Of a stretch of 64,000 nucleotides of DNA, positions 17,005 to 25,822 are shown piece by piece. Under the pieces are notes generated by a model that worked only from the letters and a program-made list of their open reading frames with translations, was not told the DNA's origin and searched no databases. The stretch spans positions 1 through 64,000 of the forward strand of contig CALXDH010000010.1 of NCBI GenBank assembly GCA_944387015.1, given 5' to 3'. Within the stretch, counting starts at the first letter, position 1. Every line of letters starts with the position of its first letter. The DNA comes from an uncultured Oscillospiraceae bacterium (GTDB lineage Bacteria > Bacillota > Clostridia > Oscillospirales > Oscillospiraceae). Made by a program: the position numbers and the translations under genes.

Positions 17005-18728
17005 AATTCATCCACTCCTTCCGCACGCGTCTTTTCACCGGGTTCCTGGTGGCCTCACTGGTCCCGGTGCTGGTATGTTCTTCCATGCTGCTGCAGATCT
17101 TCCGTCTGCGGCTGGACAGTCAGGTGGATGAGGAATCCCAGGAATATTTGAGCCAGGTGACAGAAAGCCTGGACGGCCTGTACACCGGATTCCGCCAGAC
17201 TATGCTGGCATTGCGGGCAAGTCCCTATGTGGCACCTGCTCTGGCACGGGAGCAGACGAAGAGCAGCCGGGTCTACAGTGAACTGTACAGTGCCACTGAA
17301 GGCAGCCGGTCAGGTGCCCAGTTCGACCTGTACGACAGCCAGGGAACCTGGCTCTACTCCACCAGAAGCGTGCCTCCCGGCACCAGATTGCCTACTCAGT
17401 GGGGCGTTCTCTACGCCGCCCGGCAGACGGATGATCTTGTTTTCTCCCAGGTGGACGGCGGTGAAGGGAATACAGCCGTTCTGCTTCGGGGCGCCGCACA
17501 GATCCCGCTCACCAGCGGTCAGGAGGCGGGTTATCTCGTGATCACCATGACCCGGGCGGACTTCCACCAGCTGCTGGACGGCAAGTACGGAAGCCGAAAC
17601 GATCTTCTGCTGTTGAACCGCTACTGGCGGCCGGTCTATTCCTCCAAGACCTCCCTGGCCGCCTCCGTGGCGCCCCAGCTGCGCCAACAGCTTTTGGACG
17701 GCGAGCCGCTGCGTCTGGAGGGTGAGGAGTACGCCTACCGGGCGGCAGTACAGGAGGAAATGGGCCTCTATGCGGTTTTGCAGCATCCCCAGGCTATGAA
17801 CCAGAGCACCCGGGGGCTTTTGACCACCGTCACCGCCAGCAGTGTCCTGGTGTGCGTGGTGATGTCCGTTTTGATGTGCCTGCGGCTGAGCCGGCAGATG
17901 TTCCTGCCCATCCAGCGGCTACACAGTGCCATCAGTGAAGTGGTTCAGAACAATCTGGATGTGTACATCCCGCCCTATCAGGACGATGAGCTGGGACAGC
18001 TGGCCCAGCGCTTTAACGGCATGGTAGCGGCACTCAAGCATAACCAGGAGCAGCTGGTGGAAAATCAGCGGGAGCTCAACGAGGCCCAGATCCGGATGCT
18101 CCAGGCCCAGCTCAACCCGCATTTCCTCTGCAATACGCTGGACACTATGAAGTGGATCAGCAAAATCAACCAGGTGCCCCAGGTGGCGGTGATGTCCACC
18201 GACCTTGCGGACATTCTTCGCTTCTGCATCTCCCCCGACGAGTTTGTGCCGCTGCGCCGGGAGGTCGAGATCCTGCAGCGCTATATGGAGATCCAGTCCA
18301 TCCGCCTGTCCGGACGGTGCAGGTTCGAGGTGGCGCTTCCCCCGGACCTGGAGGCGTGCATGGTGCCCAAGATGATCCTCCAGCCCATTGTGGAAAACGC
18401 CGTTCTTCACGGTCTGGAGGACACGGAAAACGGCGTGGTACGGGTAGATGTACGCTCCGATGAAACCGCCGGGACTTTGAAAATCTCCGTCACCGACAAC
18501 GGCCGCGGTCTGCCGCCGGAGATGGTGGGGCCCTACGTACGCCGGGAAACGGATGGGCGTGGTCACCTGGGTCTTTACAACGTAGACACGATCCTGAAAA
18601 AATATTATGGAGACACCTGCGGTCTCTCTCTGGGCTGCCGGCCCGACGGACCGGGGACGGTCGTTACGGCAATATTGCCGCTTCAAAAGGAGGAATCCCA
18701 TGCTGAAAGTACTGATTGTGGAAGATGA
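17001..18728 (+). CDS. Sensor histidine kinase, YesM type
   Basis: This 575-residue kinase has a TM helix near 12-32, an extracellular sensor region of about 240 residues, a second TM at about 275-295, HAMP, and a His_kinase domain. The phospho-acceptor His (about 374) is in the motif QLNPHFLCNTLDTMKW. The ATPase domain has N-box PIVENAVLHGLED and G-box TDNGRGLPPE. It overlaps the binding protein by 4 bp and the regulator by 29 bp. It probably reports ligand-bound binding protein to the YesN-type regulator, which may activate the divergent importer. Confidence 0.95.
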   Translation: MKFIHSFRTRLFTGFLVASLVPVLVCSSMLLQIFRLRLDSQVDEESQEYLSQVTESLDGLYTGFRQTMLALRASPYVAPALAREQTKSSRVYSELYSATEGSRSGAQFDLYDSQGTWLYSTRSVPPGTRLPTQWGVLYAARQTDDLVFSQVDGGEGNTAVLLRGAAQIPLTSGQEAGYLVITMTRADFHQLLDGKYGSRNDLLLLNRYWRPVYSSKTSLAASVAPQLRQQLLDGEPLRLEGEEYAYRAAVQEEMGLYAVLQHPQAMNQSTRGLLTTVTASSVLVCVVMSVLMCLRLSRQMFLPIQRLHSAISEVVQNNLDVYIPPYQDDELGQLAQRFNGMVAALKHNQEQLVENQRELNEAQIRMLQAQLNPHFLCNTLDTMKWISKINQVPQVAVMSTDLADILRFCISPDEFVPLRREVEILQRYMEIQSIRLSGRCRFEVALPPDLEACMVPKMILQPIVENAVLHGLEDTENGVVRVDVRSDETAGTLKISVTDNGRGLPPEMVGPYVRRETDGRGHLGLYNVDTILKKYYGDTCGLSLGCRPDGPGTVVTAILPLQKEESHAESTDCGR

Positions 18729-19446
18729 AGAGATGATCCGAAGGGGGATCGTCCTGGCGGTGGACTGGGCGGCATTGGACTGTGTGGTGGTGGGCGAGGC
18801 CGCCGACGGCGCGGCGGCTCTGGACGCAGTAGAGCGATATGATCCGTCTTTGATCATCACGGATCTGAAAATGCCCAGGATGGACGGCATCCAGATGCTC
18901 CAGCAGCTGCGGGCCCGGGGAAACAACGCCTATGTCATCATTCTCACCGCCTACGACAGTTTCGCCTATGCCCAGAGCGCCCTGCGCCTGGGGGCGGTGG
19001 ATTTTCTGCTCAAGCCCTTCCACGACGGGGAGCTGGAGCAGGCCGTCACCAACCTGCAGCGCCGGATGGCAGCCGCCCGGCAGCCGGAGGACGATGCCAT
19101 CCCCGGGCTGAAAAAGGGCGACAAGAGCAAATATGTGCTCCAGGCCATGGACTACATCGGCGCCCACTACGGCGAACAGACGATCTCCGTCAGTACCATC
19201 GCCCAGCATTTGGGGCTGAGTGAGAGCCATCTGAGCCACCTTTTCCGCAAGGAGACAGACTATACGATCATGAATTACCTGACCCGATACCGTATCCATA
19301 AGGCCATGGAGCTGCTGCGGGACTGCCGTCTGAAGGTCTACGAAATCGCCGAGCGTGTGGGGTACCGGGATATTACATACTTTTCTTCTACCTTCAAGAA
19401 GGTGGTGGGGATGAGTCCCTCAGAGTTTCAGGATACTTGCCGATGA
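18700..19446 (+). CDS. Response regulator, YesN type with AraC DNA-binding domain
   Basis: This 248-residue regulator has a receiver domain (1-120), phospho-acceptor Asp55 in LIITDLKMPRMDG, switch residues T/K in ILTAYDS and LLKPF, and a C-terminal AraC-type pair of HTHs (about 145-245: LGLSESHLSHLFRKE, IAERVGYRDITYFSSTFKK). The ATG at 18700 follows AAAAGGAGG. Translationally coupled to the kinase, it probably regulates the importer operon and perhaps the two phosphatase genes that follow. Confidence 0.95.
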   Translation: MLKVLIVEDEEMIRRGIVLAVDWAALDCVVVGEAADGAAALDAVERYDPSLIITDLKMPRMDGIQMLQQLRARGNNAYVIILTAYDSFAYAQSALRLGAVDFLLKPFHDGELEQAVTNLQRRMAAARQPEDDAIPGLKKGDKSKYVLQAMDYIGAHYGEQTISVSTIAQHLGLSESHLSHLFRKETDYTIMNYLTRYRIHKAMELLRDCRLKVYEIAERVGYRDITYFSSTFKKVVGMSPSEFQDTCR

Positions 19447-19459
19447 GGAGGTGTATGGG

Positions 19460-20119
19460 GTGATCAAAGGCATCTTGTTCGATCTGGACGGCGTACTGCT
19501 CTCCACCGATCAGTTTCATTTCCAGGCCTGGAAGGCCCTGGCAGACCGTCTGGCCATCCCCTTTGACCGGCGCCAGGGGGACCGATGCCGAGGCATCTCC
19601 CGGATGGAAAGTCTGGACATCGTGCTGGAAAACAGCACCCGGACCTATACGCCGGAGGAAAAACTGCAGTTTGCAGAAGAAAAAAACCATGCGTACCGAG
19701 CCTTTCTCCAGGGGCTGACCCCGGCAGATGTGCCGGAGGAAACGGTACGTGTCCTGACGCAGCTGCGCATACGCGGGTATCGGCTGGCACTGGCCTCCGG
19801 AAGCAAAAACGCAGAGCTGATTCTGGAAAAAACCGGCCTTTGCAGCCTGCTGGACGGCGTGGTAGACGGGAGGGACATCACCCGCTCCAAACCGGATCCT
19901 GAGGTCTTCTGCAAGGCCGCTCAGGCGCTGGGCCTCTCTCCCAGGGACTGCGTCGGGGTGGATGATGCCTCCGCCGGTGTGCAGTCCATCCGGGCGGCGG
20001 GAGCTCTCGCCGCCGCCATAGGCCCCGCCGCCCAGGCCGGCGAAGGGGACTGGAATCTGAAGTCCCTTTCCCAGCTTCTGGAGCGGTGCCCGGGAATGGA
20101 GGCGGTTTTATGCCGGTGA
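19460..20119 (+). CDS. HAD hydrolase, beta-phosphoglucomutase-like
   Basis: This 219-residue protein has the nucleophile pair D8/D10 (FDLDGVL), a helical cap with the conserved FHFQAWKAL and RCRGISRMES, a Ser loop (LASGSKN), Lys in SKPDPEVF, and VGVDDASAGVQS. These traits match the beta-phosphoglucomutase branch, which isomerises beta-glucose-1-phosphate or dephosphorylates sugar phosphates. I prefer the GTG at 19460 (eight bases after GAGGAGG) over the GTG at 19451. It is 13 bp from the regulator, in the sensor operon, which suggests it processes the imported compound. Confidence 0.88.
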   Translation: MIKGILFDLDGVLLSTDQFHFQAWKALADRLAIPFDRRQGDRCRGISRMESLDIVLENSTRTYTPEEKLQFAEEKNHAYRAFLQGLTPADVPEETVRVLTQLRIRGYRLALASGSKNAELILEKTGLCSLLDGVVDGRDITRSKPDPEVFCKAAQALGLSPRDCVGVDDASAGVQSIRAAGALAAAIGPAAQAGEGDWNLKSLSQLLERCPGMEAVLCR

Positions 20120-20886
20120 TTCGATTGATCGCATGTGATGTGGACGGTACATTGCTCCGGAATGGTCAAACCAAACTCTCCTCTCAGGTGGCAGAAGAAA
20201 TCGTCCGGCTTCAGGCAAAGGGGATCCTGTTCTGCCCTGCCAGCGGCCGTCAGTACAACAGCCTCCGAAAGCTTTTCGCCCCCGTGGCAGACCAGCTTTA
20301 TTACATCTGCGAGAATGGCGCCGTGATATTTGCTCCCGGCAGTCCCGGCAAATTACTGGCCAAAGAAACCATGGAGCGGACTGCTGCCATGGAATTGTGC
20401 CGCGACATTCTCACTGCCGACCAGTGCGAAATCGTGATGTCCGGGGTCAATCTCAGTTATCTTTGTCCCAAAGGCCCGGACATTGTGGAGCACGTTCGGG
20501 ATGTCGTGGGAAACCGGGTCGCTCTGGTGAACCGGCCCGAGGAGGTCCCCGAGGATCTGGTAAAAGTCTCCGCCTATTGCCGGCAGAGTGCCCGGTCGGC
20601 GGAACCATTGCTGATCCCCAAGTGGAGCAGCCGTTTCCGGGCGGCAATCGCCGGCGAACAATGGCTGGACTTTACCGTGGCCGACAAGGGCACCGGACTC
20701 CGTTCCCTCTGCACAGTTCTTGGGATCTCTCCCCGCGAGGTACTGGCCATTGGGGACAACTACAACGATCTTCCCATGCTGGAACTGGCGGGAAATCCCT
20801 ATATCATGGAAACTGCAGCGGAAGATCTGCGCCGGCGCTTCCCCCGCCGCTGTACCCGGGTGGAAGATCTTTTGGCCCGGCTCTGA
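20110..20886 (+). CDS. HAD-IIB (Cof-type) phosphatase
   Basis: This 258-residue protein has motif I CDVDGTLL (D10/D12), CPASGRQYN, a C2 cap, and the final motif GDNYNDLPML. Cof-type enzymes dephosphorylate small sugar or nucleotide phosphates. The start follows TGGAGG and overlaps the preceding phosphatase by 10 bp. Two successive phosphatases behind a PgtABC-like sensing locus support an organophosphate substrate. Confidence 0.9.
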   Translation: MPVIRLIACDVDGTLLRNGQTKLSSQVAEEIVRLQAKGILFCPASGRQYNSLRKLFAPVADQLYYICENGAVIFAPGSPGKLLAKETMERTAAMELCRDILTADQCEIVMSGVNLSYLCPKGPDIVEHVRDVVGNRVALVNRPEEVPEDLVKVSAYCRQSARSAEPLLIPKWSSRFRAAIAGEQWLDFTVADKGTGLRSLCTVLGISPREVLAIGDNYNDLPMLELAGNPYIMETAAEDLRRRFPRRCTRVEDLLARL

Positions 20887-20945
20887 TAAACCGGGATCAG
20901 TTGGATCAATATCCTCTATAGCGGCAGAGATCCTGCTGCCCAGCA

Positions 20946-20990
20946 TATAACGGGCCGGTCCCGCGCAAATGCGCGGGACCGGCCCGTTAT
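20946..20990. terminator. Large perfect hairpin ending the sensor operon
   Basis: A 20-bp perfect GC-rich inverted repeat around an AAAT loop is flanked by ATAT stretches rather than a long T run. It lies between convergent genes and can work in both directions. Confidence 0.75.
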
Positions 20991-21059
20991 ATATTCCCGA
21001 TCGAATCTCCCACCGTGTCGGCGCATTGGGAAATATCCCCCAGAACAGCACGCTCCCCG

Positions 21060-22763
21060 TCAGAGCTTCAGCTTCCGGTAGCGGTTAAAGCAGGCAAAAA
21101 GTTCCTGTTTCCGGGGCCTTGCCAGAAAAGCCACTTCGGAGCGGCCCTCACACAGTGCCGCAAGTCCCTGCCTCTCCAGCAATTCTTCCAGCTCATCCAC
21201 GACCTCTCTCAAGGTCTTTCTTCCATTCAGCAGATGCTTCTGGGCATACAGCAAACAGGCTCCCAGAGCCGCTGTCTGTTCGCTGTCCACGATCTGCTCC
21301 ACATACCGCAAATCCACGGTCTCCCGGTTCAAGGACACTCCGTCCCGGCCCAATGTCTTGCACTTCACCCGATCCCCGCACAGCTCCGGCGACACTTTGG
21401 GCCTGCGGTCAAAGGTCGGCACGCTGACAGACGGCAGCGGTTCACTGCACAAAGGAAACGCCTGCGCTTCCCGCTTTGCAAGGGCAGTGATGTCCCGGGG
21501 GACATAACGGTCCATCTGGATGATACAGTCGGCAACATGGAAATACGCCCCGGAACTTCCTGCCACGATCACAGTGGAGACCCCATAGGTCTCATACAGT
21601 TCCCGGATCCGGTCGATCAGCGGCGTAATAGGCTCCATATCCCGCCGGATCACCCGCTGCATCAGCTCATCCCGGATCATGAAGTTGGTGGCGCTGGTAT
21701 CCTCGTCGATCAGCAGCAGCGAGGTCCCCGCCTCCAAGCTCTCCACCACATTGGCCGCCTGAGACGTGCTTCCGCTGGCGTCCTCCGTCACAAAGGCCCG
21801 GGTATCCGCTCCGTTGGGCAGGTCGTGGATAAACATGGAAATATCGGTCCCCCGGATGCTGCGGCCGTCCTCGGCCCGGATTTTCACGGCGGTCTCATCG
21901 GTGATGACGTATTCCCGGCCGTCTCCGGCGATATGGTTATAGACGCCCCGCTCCAGGGCCTTGAGCAGGGTGGATTTTCCATGATAACCGCCGCCCACGA
22001 TCACATGGATGCCCTTTTTGACGCCCATGCCGGTGAGTTTTCCCCGGTGGGGCAGCTCCAGCGTCACCGCCAGTTCTTTCGGCGACCGGAATGCCACAGC
22101 GCCCTTCATAGGCAGATCCGAGACCCCGGAGGCCCGGGGCAGGATGCTTCCGTCCGCCACAAAGGCACACAATCCCAATTCCGGGAGCATCCGGCGGATC
22201 GCCTGCTGGTCCTCCGCCAGGTCTGCCACGGCCCGCAGCCGCCGGGCATCCAGGTTCGCATAGAGCAAGGAATCCTCCACACACCGGGGCAGGAGCTCAA
22301 AGAGGATCTTCTCCAACTCCCGGGCATTGATGGTCCTGCCATTGGCCGGGAATCCCACTTCCAACCGCAGCAGAATCTCTCCGGTTTTGGGATCCAGCGA
22401 GCAGGCAGTCCGCTCCAGCACTTCCTGGCCGCACCGGCTGACGCAGATCAGTCCGCTGCGGCCGGAACCCTTGGCCTGATAGGAGACCTGCTCTGCCCGG
22501 GAGCCAAACCGGCGGGTCAATTCATCCTGAAGGGCAATGCGCCGACAGGGCAGGCTGTACAGCTCCGGCGGAAACGCCGCGGTTTTCCCCTCCACACGAA
22601 TGCTCAGCCGGGAAGGCGAGGCAAAGGGGTCCCCCTGGACATGGTCGATAGAGAGCACGTAATCTGCAAAGCGATATGCGCCTTTCGTATCCTTATAGGC
22701 CGGATAGCCTCTCCGGTCGATCCGGGCAAGCAGCGCCTTCAAATCCGATGATGTCTGCATCAT
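21060..22763 (-). CDS. ABC-class P-loop ATPase of unknown function (COG3044 type)
   Basis: This 567-residue soluble protein matches the COG3044 family of predicted ABC-class ATPases. It has a distinctive Walker A GGGYHGKST (257-265), a signature-like segment SGSTSQAANVVE (330-341), Walker B SLLLIDEDTSATN (348-360), and a DRIRELYETYGVSTVIVAGSSG stretch. Nothing resembles a membrane domain, so it is not a classical transporter; the function of the family is unknown to me. The start has two ATGs; 22763 follows GGAGGG. A small interrupted gene lies 19 bp upstream on the same strand, an apparent partner. The first 200 residues are well conserved family-specific sequence without motifs I can name. 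Confidence 0.88.
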   Translation of the reverse strand: MMQTSSDLKALLARIDRRGYPAYKDTKGAYRFADYVLSIDHVQGDPFASPSRLSIRVEGKTAAFPPELYSLPCRRIALQDELTRRFGSRAEQVSYQAKGSGRSGLICVSRCGQEVLERTACSLDPKTGEILLRLEVGFPANGRTINARELEKILFELLPRCVEDSLLYANLDARRLRAVADLAEDQQAIRRMLPELGLCAFVADGSILPRASGVSDLPMKGAVAFRSPKELAVTLELPHRGKLTGMGVKKGIHVIVGGGYHGKSTLLKALERGVYNHIAGDGREYVITDETAVKIRAEDGRSIRGTDISMFIHDLPNGADTRAFVTEDASGSTSQAANVVESLEAGTSLLLIDEDTSATNFMIRDELMQRVIRRDMEPITPLIDRIRELYETYGVSTVIVAGSSGAYFHVADCIIQMDRYVPRDITALAKREAQAFPLCSEPLPSVSVPTFDRRPKVSPELCGDRVKCKTLGRDGVSLNRETVDLRYVEQIVDSEQTAALGACLLYAQKHLLNGRKTLREVVDELEELLERQGLAALCEGRSEVAFLARPRKQELFACFNRYRKLKL

Positions 22764-22782
22764 GATCCCTCCGGTTTCATCC

Positions 22783-22947
22783 TCATTTGATCCCATGCTG
22801 GCGTGCAAGGTCCGCCAGCTCTTCCGGACCGGCCTGCCGGATCTTCTCCTCATCCAAAAGCATGGCTCCCAGTCAGGAAGCCGCACCGGCGTAAATCTCC
22901 TCCAGCAGCGACTGACGCAGCTCTTCGGTGTTTTGTGTCAGATCCAT
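22783..22947 (-). pseudogene. Small gene with in-frame TGA upstream of the COG3044 protein
   Basis: A single frame starts at ATG 22947 after GGAGGAAC. It reads 24 residues (ending EEIYAGAAS), a TGA at 22873-22875, then 29 more residues (beginning LGAMLLDEEKIR, ending LARQHGIK) and a stop. Both halves look like genuine coding sequence, with acidic helices and no frame change. The 3' end lies 19 bp before the ATPase start. A single base change from GGA (Gly) to TGA would explain the break, giving a dead gene or a 24-residue peptide. A restart at the downstream ATG has a poor ribosome site. I saw no clear stem-loop after the TGA, so selenocysteine is unlikely but untested. The family function is unknown. 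Confidence 0.55.
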
Positions 22948-23029
22948 GGTCTGTTCCTCCTCACCACTGCATATTCCGCCAGGCCGCCCAAGGGCACCGT
23001 TTTGCAGATTTGGCGCAGCCCGGCTTTTC

Positions 23030-24211
23030 TCATGTAGAATGCGTTCCTGCCCTGCGGAACTCCGCCGGCGGACATCCATAATACTTTTTAAACACCTTTT
23101 CGAAGTACGAGGCATCACTGTATCCCAGGTAGTCCGAGATCGCCGCCACCGGGTTCGTGCCGGAGGTCAGCATCTGACCTGCCAGTTCCATCCTGTGGCG
23201 CAGCAGCAATTGGCTGAACGTCGTCCCTGTCACCTTTTTCACCATGGCGCAGAAATACGGCTTGCTGATGTGGAACCGCTGGGCGGCCTGGCCGCTGGTA
23301 ATCGTTCGAAACTCCTGCGTCAAAATGGATGTCAGCCGCTCCTGAAAGGCGGCATCATCCAGCCAAACGGCCTCGTCCTTGGCAATGGCAGCTTCGATGA
23401 AGCAGGTGATCTCACCCGCCAGCCGTTCCTGCATGTTGGAAAAATAGTGGTCCGTATCATAGCTGTGCCACAGGATCCGGTTATTGGGATCCTGCTTGAG
23501 CCGTTCCATAAAGGGCAGCGTGTGGATCTTCTCCGAAGCCTGATCATCGTTTTTACAGCTCACCCAGTAAATCGGTTTTTGCGCCAGCATGCCCATCAAC
23601 GGAAAATAGGAGTAATAATCCGGATTTTCCTGAATTTCCTGATAAAATTGCTGGCAGGACGTGTTGGGAATAAACTCCGCCCCCTCCTGCAAAAGGTTCA
23701 GAAGGCTGGCCTCCAGCTCGGGATCAGACCTGCTCATCTTGTATAACCGCCCCAGATCATACGGCATCAGAAACACCGCGCCATAGATGAAGGGCCGCTG
23801 TTCCATGGCCCGGGCAATCACCGGAGCGCCGAAGCTGTGTCCCAGCAGAAAAAGATGCCGCCGGTCGATGTGGTATGTTTCGTCTGCCATCAGAAAATCT
23901 ATGACATCCACCGTATCCCGGATGCTCCCGGCAAAGGAGAAAACCCCTTCACTGCCCCAGGACCCGCCATAGTAGAAGATCAGGACGTGAAAGCCCGCCT
24001 TCCGCAGCAGCTGCGCCAGCGCCGCATTTTTCTCGTGTCCCGGGAACCCATGGGTGAAAATGATGGTGGGATAATCCCGGTCGGCCCCGGCGGAATACAG
24101 CATACAGGCAAGTTTCCCCTGTGCGCCGGGAATATGAAATGAGTACAAGGAAGAAGTTGCATTGCCCACAGCGAACACCTCACTTTGAATCGCGTCTTTG
24201 GGCTGCCGCAT
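23030..24211 (-). CDS. Alpha/beta hydrolase fused to AraC-type DNA-binding domain
   Basis: This 393-residue chain has an N-terminal alpha/beta hydrolase (about 20-285) with oxyanion-type HGFPGHE (54-60), nucleophile elbow GHSFG (Ser126) and a late His in DTDHYF. A C-terminal AraC pair of HTHs follows (about 300-390: AAQRFHISKPYFCAMVKK, AISDYLGYSDASYFEKVFKK). The hydrolase would replace the usual ligand-binding part, so it may sense an ester or acyl ligand or couple hydrolysis to transcription. The start is uncertain; ATG 24211 gives the conserved part, and the frame stays open upstream to 24298. It is divergent from brnQ, a possible target. Confidence 0.85.
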   Translation of the reverse strand: MRQPKDAIQSEVFAVGNATSSLYSFHIPGAQGKLACMLYSAGADRDYPTIIFTHGFPGHEKNAALAQLLRKAGFHVLIFYYGGSWGSEGVFSFAGSIRDTVDVIDFLMADETYHIDRRHLFLLGHSFGAPVIARAMEQRPFIYGAVFLMPYDLGRLYKMSRSDPELEASLLNLLQEGAEFIPNTSCQQFYQEIQENPDYYSYFPLMGMLAQKPIYWVSCKNDDQASEKIHTLPFMERLKQDPNNRILWHSYDTDHYFSNMQERLAGEITCFIEAAIAKDEAVWLDDAAFQERLTSILTQEFRTITSGQAAQRFHISKPYFCAMVKKVTGTTFSQLLLRHRMELAGQMLTSGTNPVAAISDYLGYSDASYFEKVFKKYYGCPPAEFRRAGTHST

Positions 24212-24338
24212 CCCCCATTGGAAGCAGCATTCAGATTTGGTTAAAAAAATCCAGTATGGATTGAGTATAATCAACTTTTTTGAATTTCGCCAGTACATCT
24301 TAAAAAATTACAGGAATCTTCCAAAAAAATTACAGTTA

Positions 24339-24356
24339 CACGATTACAAAATCGTG
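24339..24356. promoter_or_regulatory. Inverted repeat in the hydrolase-AraC / brnQ intergenic region
   Basis: CACGAT and ATCGTG flank six bases in an AT-rich stretch, about 100 bp before brnQ. It could be an operator for the divergent AraC-type fusion protein or a small hairpin. Confidence 0.35.
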
Positions 24357-24455
24357 ATATGGTGTTCAGCATATAAAAGGCCTTTTTAAGAACGACTCCT
24401 CTGCTCCCTTTTCAAATGGGTGCAAAGCAGTTGATGTGTTCTGGAGGTAATGTGT

Positions 24456-25805
24456 ATGAATCAGAAAACAAAAGACGCATTGGTCGTTGGCTTTGCGCTG
24501 TTCGCCGTGTTCTTCGGTGCCGGAAACCTGATCTTTCCGCCGCTGGTCGGCGTTGTCTCCGGATCTGCCTGGCCATCCGCCATCGCAGGATTGACGCTGT
24601 CCGGAATCATGCTCCCCATTGCAACGATTATCGCCGTGGACAACATGGGCGGTGGGTTTGAGCGGCTCTGCCGCCCCGTCTCCTCCTGGTTCTGCAGCGC
24701 GTACATGGTCTTTTTCGTCATTTTTATTCTCACCTGCGGCATTCCCCGCCAAGGCGGCGTGGGCATTGAGACAGGTGTGTTCAGCGTACTGCCCTCCCTG
24801 CAGAACAGCCGGGCGGCGCTGATCATCGGACTTTTGTGCTACTATGGATTGGTGCTGTTCTTCACCACCAGAAAGTCCTCCTTCATCGACATCATCGGCA
24901 AATATCTCACGCCGTTTTTGCTGGTCATTCTGATCATCATTGTAGCCGCTTCCATTATCAGCCCCATCGGGACCCCGGTGGACACCGGCTCTACCGGGAA
25001 TTTCACCTATGCCTTCCTGCAGGGCTATCAGACCGGTGACGTGGCGGTGGGCATCGTCATCGCCGGCACCTTCATCGCGTCCATCAAGGCCAAGGGCTAC
25101 CAGAAAAAGGCTGACCGGAACAAGGCTGTTACTAAGGCCGCCATCGTGGCACTGATCGGTCTTTTGATCGTCTACGGCGGACTCCTGTATCTGGGCGCTA
25201 CCGGCTCCGGCATGTTTGACTCCTCCATGGACCAGACCGCTTTGCTGGTGGCTCTGGTGGAAACCTGCATCGGCCGCGTCGGCACCGCCGCGCTGGGCGT
25301 CGGGATCCTGCTGGCCTGTCTGACTACCACCATCGGCGTCATCACCACCATCTCCCAGCTGACGGAGACGCTGACCCACGGCAAGCTGAAGCTGCGGACC
25401 TGCATTTTGATCTATGACGTACTGGGCTTTTTGCTGGCCACCATGGGCGTCGCCAAGATCATCACCTATACCTATCCCGTGTTCGTTCTGATTTACCCGG
25501 TGGCCATCGTGCTGACCCTGCTGGGCTGCGCCAGAAAGATCGTTCCCAACCACGGCTCCTGGAAGGGCACCGTCCTGATGGCCGCCTTGGTAGGCATCTA
25601 TGAGGCCGTAGTCACCATGAACCAAAGCGACATCACCAACATCCACATCTCCTTCCTGGAGCGCCTGTACGACGCGCTGCCCCTGTCTGCCTATGGCTTT
25701 GCCTGGCTGCTGCCCTGCATCATCGGCTTTGTGGCAGGCACGCTGATCGTCAAATTCTCCGGCGGCGAGGCATATCCCATGCTTCAGGAATCCGAGGACC
25801 AGTAA
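24456..25805 (+). CDS. brnQ: Branched-chain amino acid:cation symporter
   Basis: BrnQ imports leucine, isoleucine and valine with Na+ or H+. The 449-residue protein has about 12 TM helices and the signature FAVFFGAGNLIFPP near the N-terminus. I chose the ATG at 24456, eight bases after GGAGG; an ATG at 24450 is too close. It lies 17 bp before a racemase-family gene, suggesting that amino acid uptake is linked to racemisation or a related conversion. Confidence 0.95.
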   Translation: MNQKTKDALVVGFALFAVFFGAGNLIFPPLVGVVSGSAWPSAIAGLTLSGIMLPIATIIAVDNMGGGFERLCRPVSSWFCSAYMVFFVIFILTCGIPRQGGVGIETGVFSVLPSLQNSRAALIIGLLCYYGLVLFFTTRKSSFIDIIGKYLTPFLLVILIIIVAASIISPIGTPVDTGSTGNFTYAFLQGYQTGDVAVGIVIAGTFIASIKAKGYQKKADRNKAVTKAAIVALIGLLIVYGGLLYLGATGSGMFDSSMDQTALLVALVETCIGRVGTAALGVGILLACLTTTIGVITTISQLTETLTHGKLKLRTCILIYDVLGFLLATMGVAKIITYTYPVFVLIYPVAIVLTLLGCARKIVPNHGSWKGTVLMAALVGIYEAVVTMNQSDITNIHISFLERLYDALPLSAYGFAWLLPCIIGFVAGTLIVKFSGGEAYPMLQESEDQ

Positions 25806-25822
25806 ACGGAGGAATTGCAGTC

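Noticed and set aside
22873..22875. TGA as a selenocysteine codon
   Set aside because: No convincing stem-loop with a GU-bearing loop was seen after the TGA, and the residues around it do not resemble a known selenoprotein; a nonsense change is simpler. Listed as testable only.
24300..24449. T-box or other riboswitch before brnQ
   Set aside because: The leader is short and shows no T-box core or antiterminator pattern; only a small CACGAT/ATCGTG repeat is visible.
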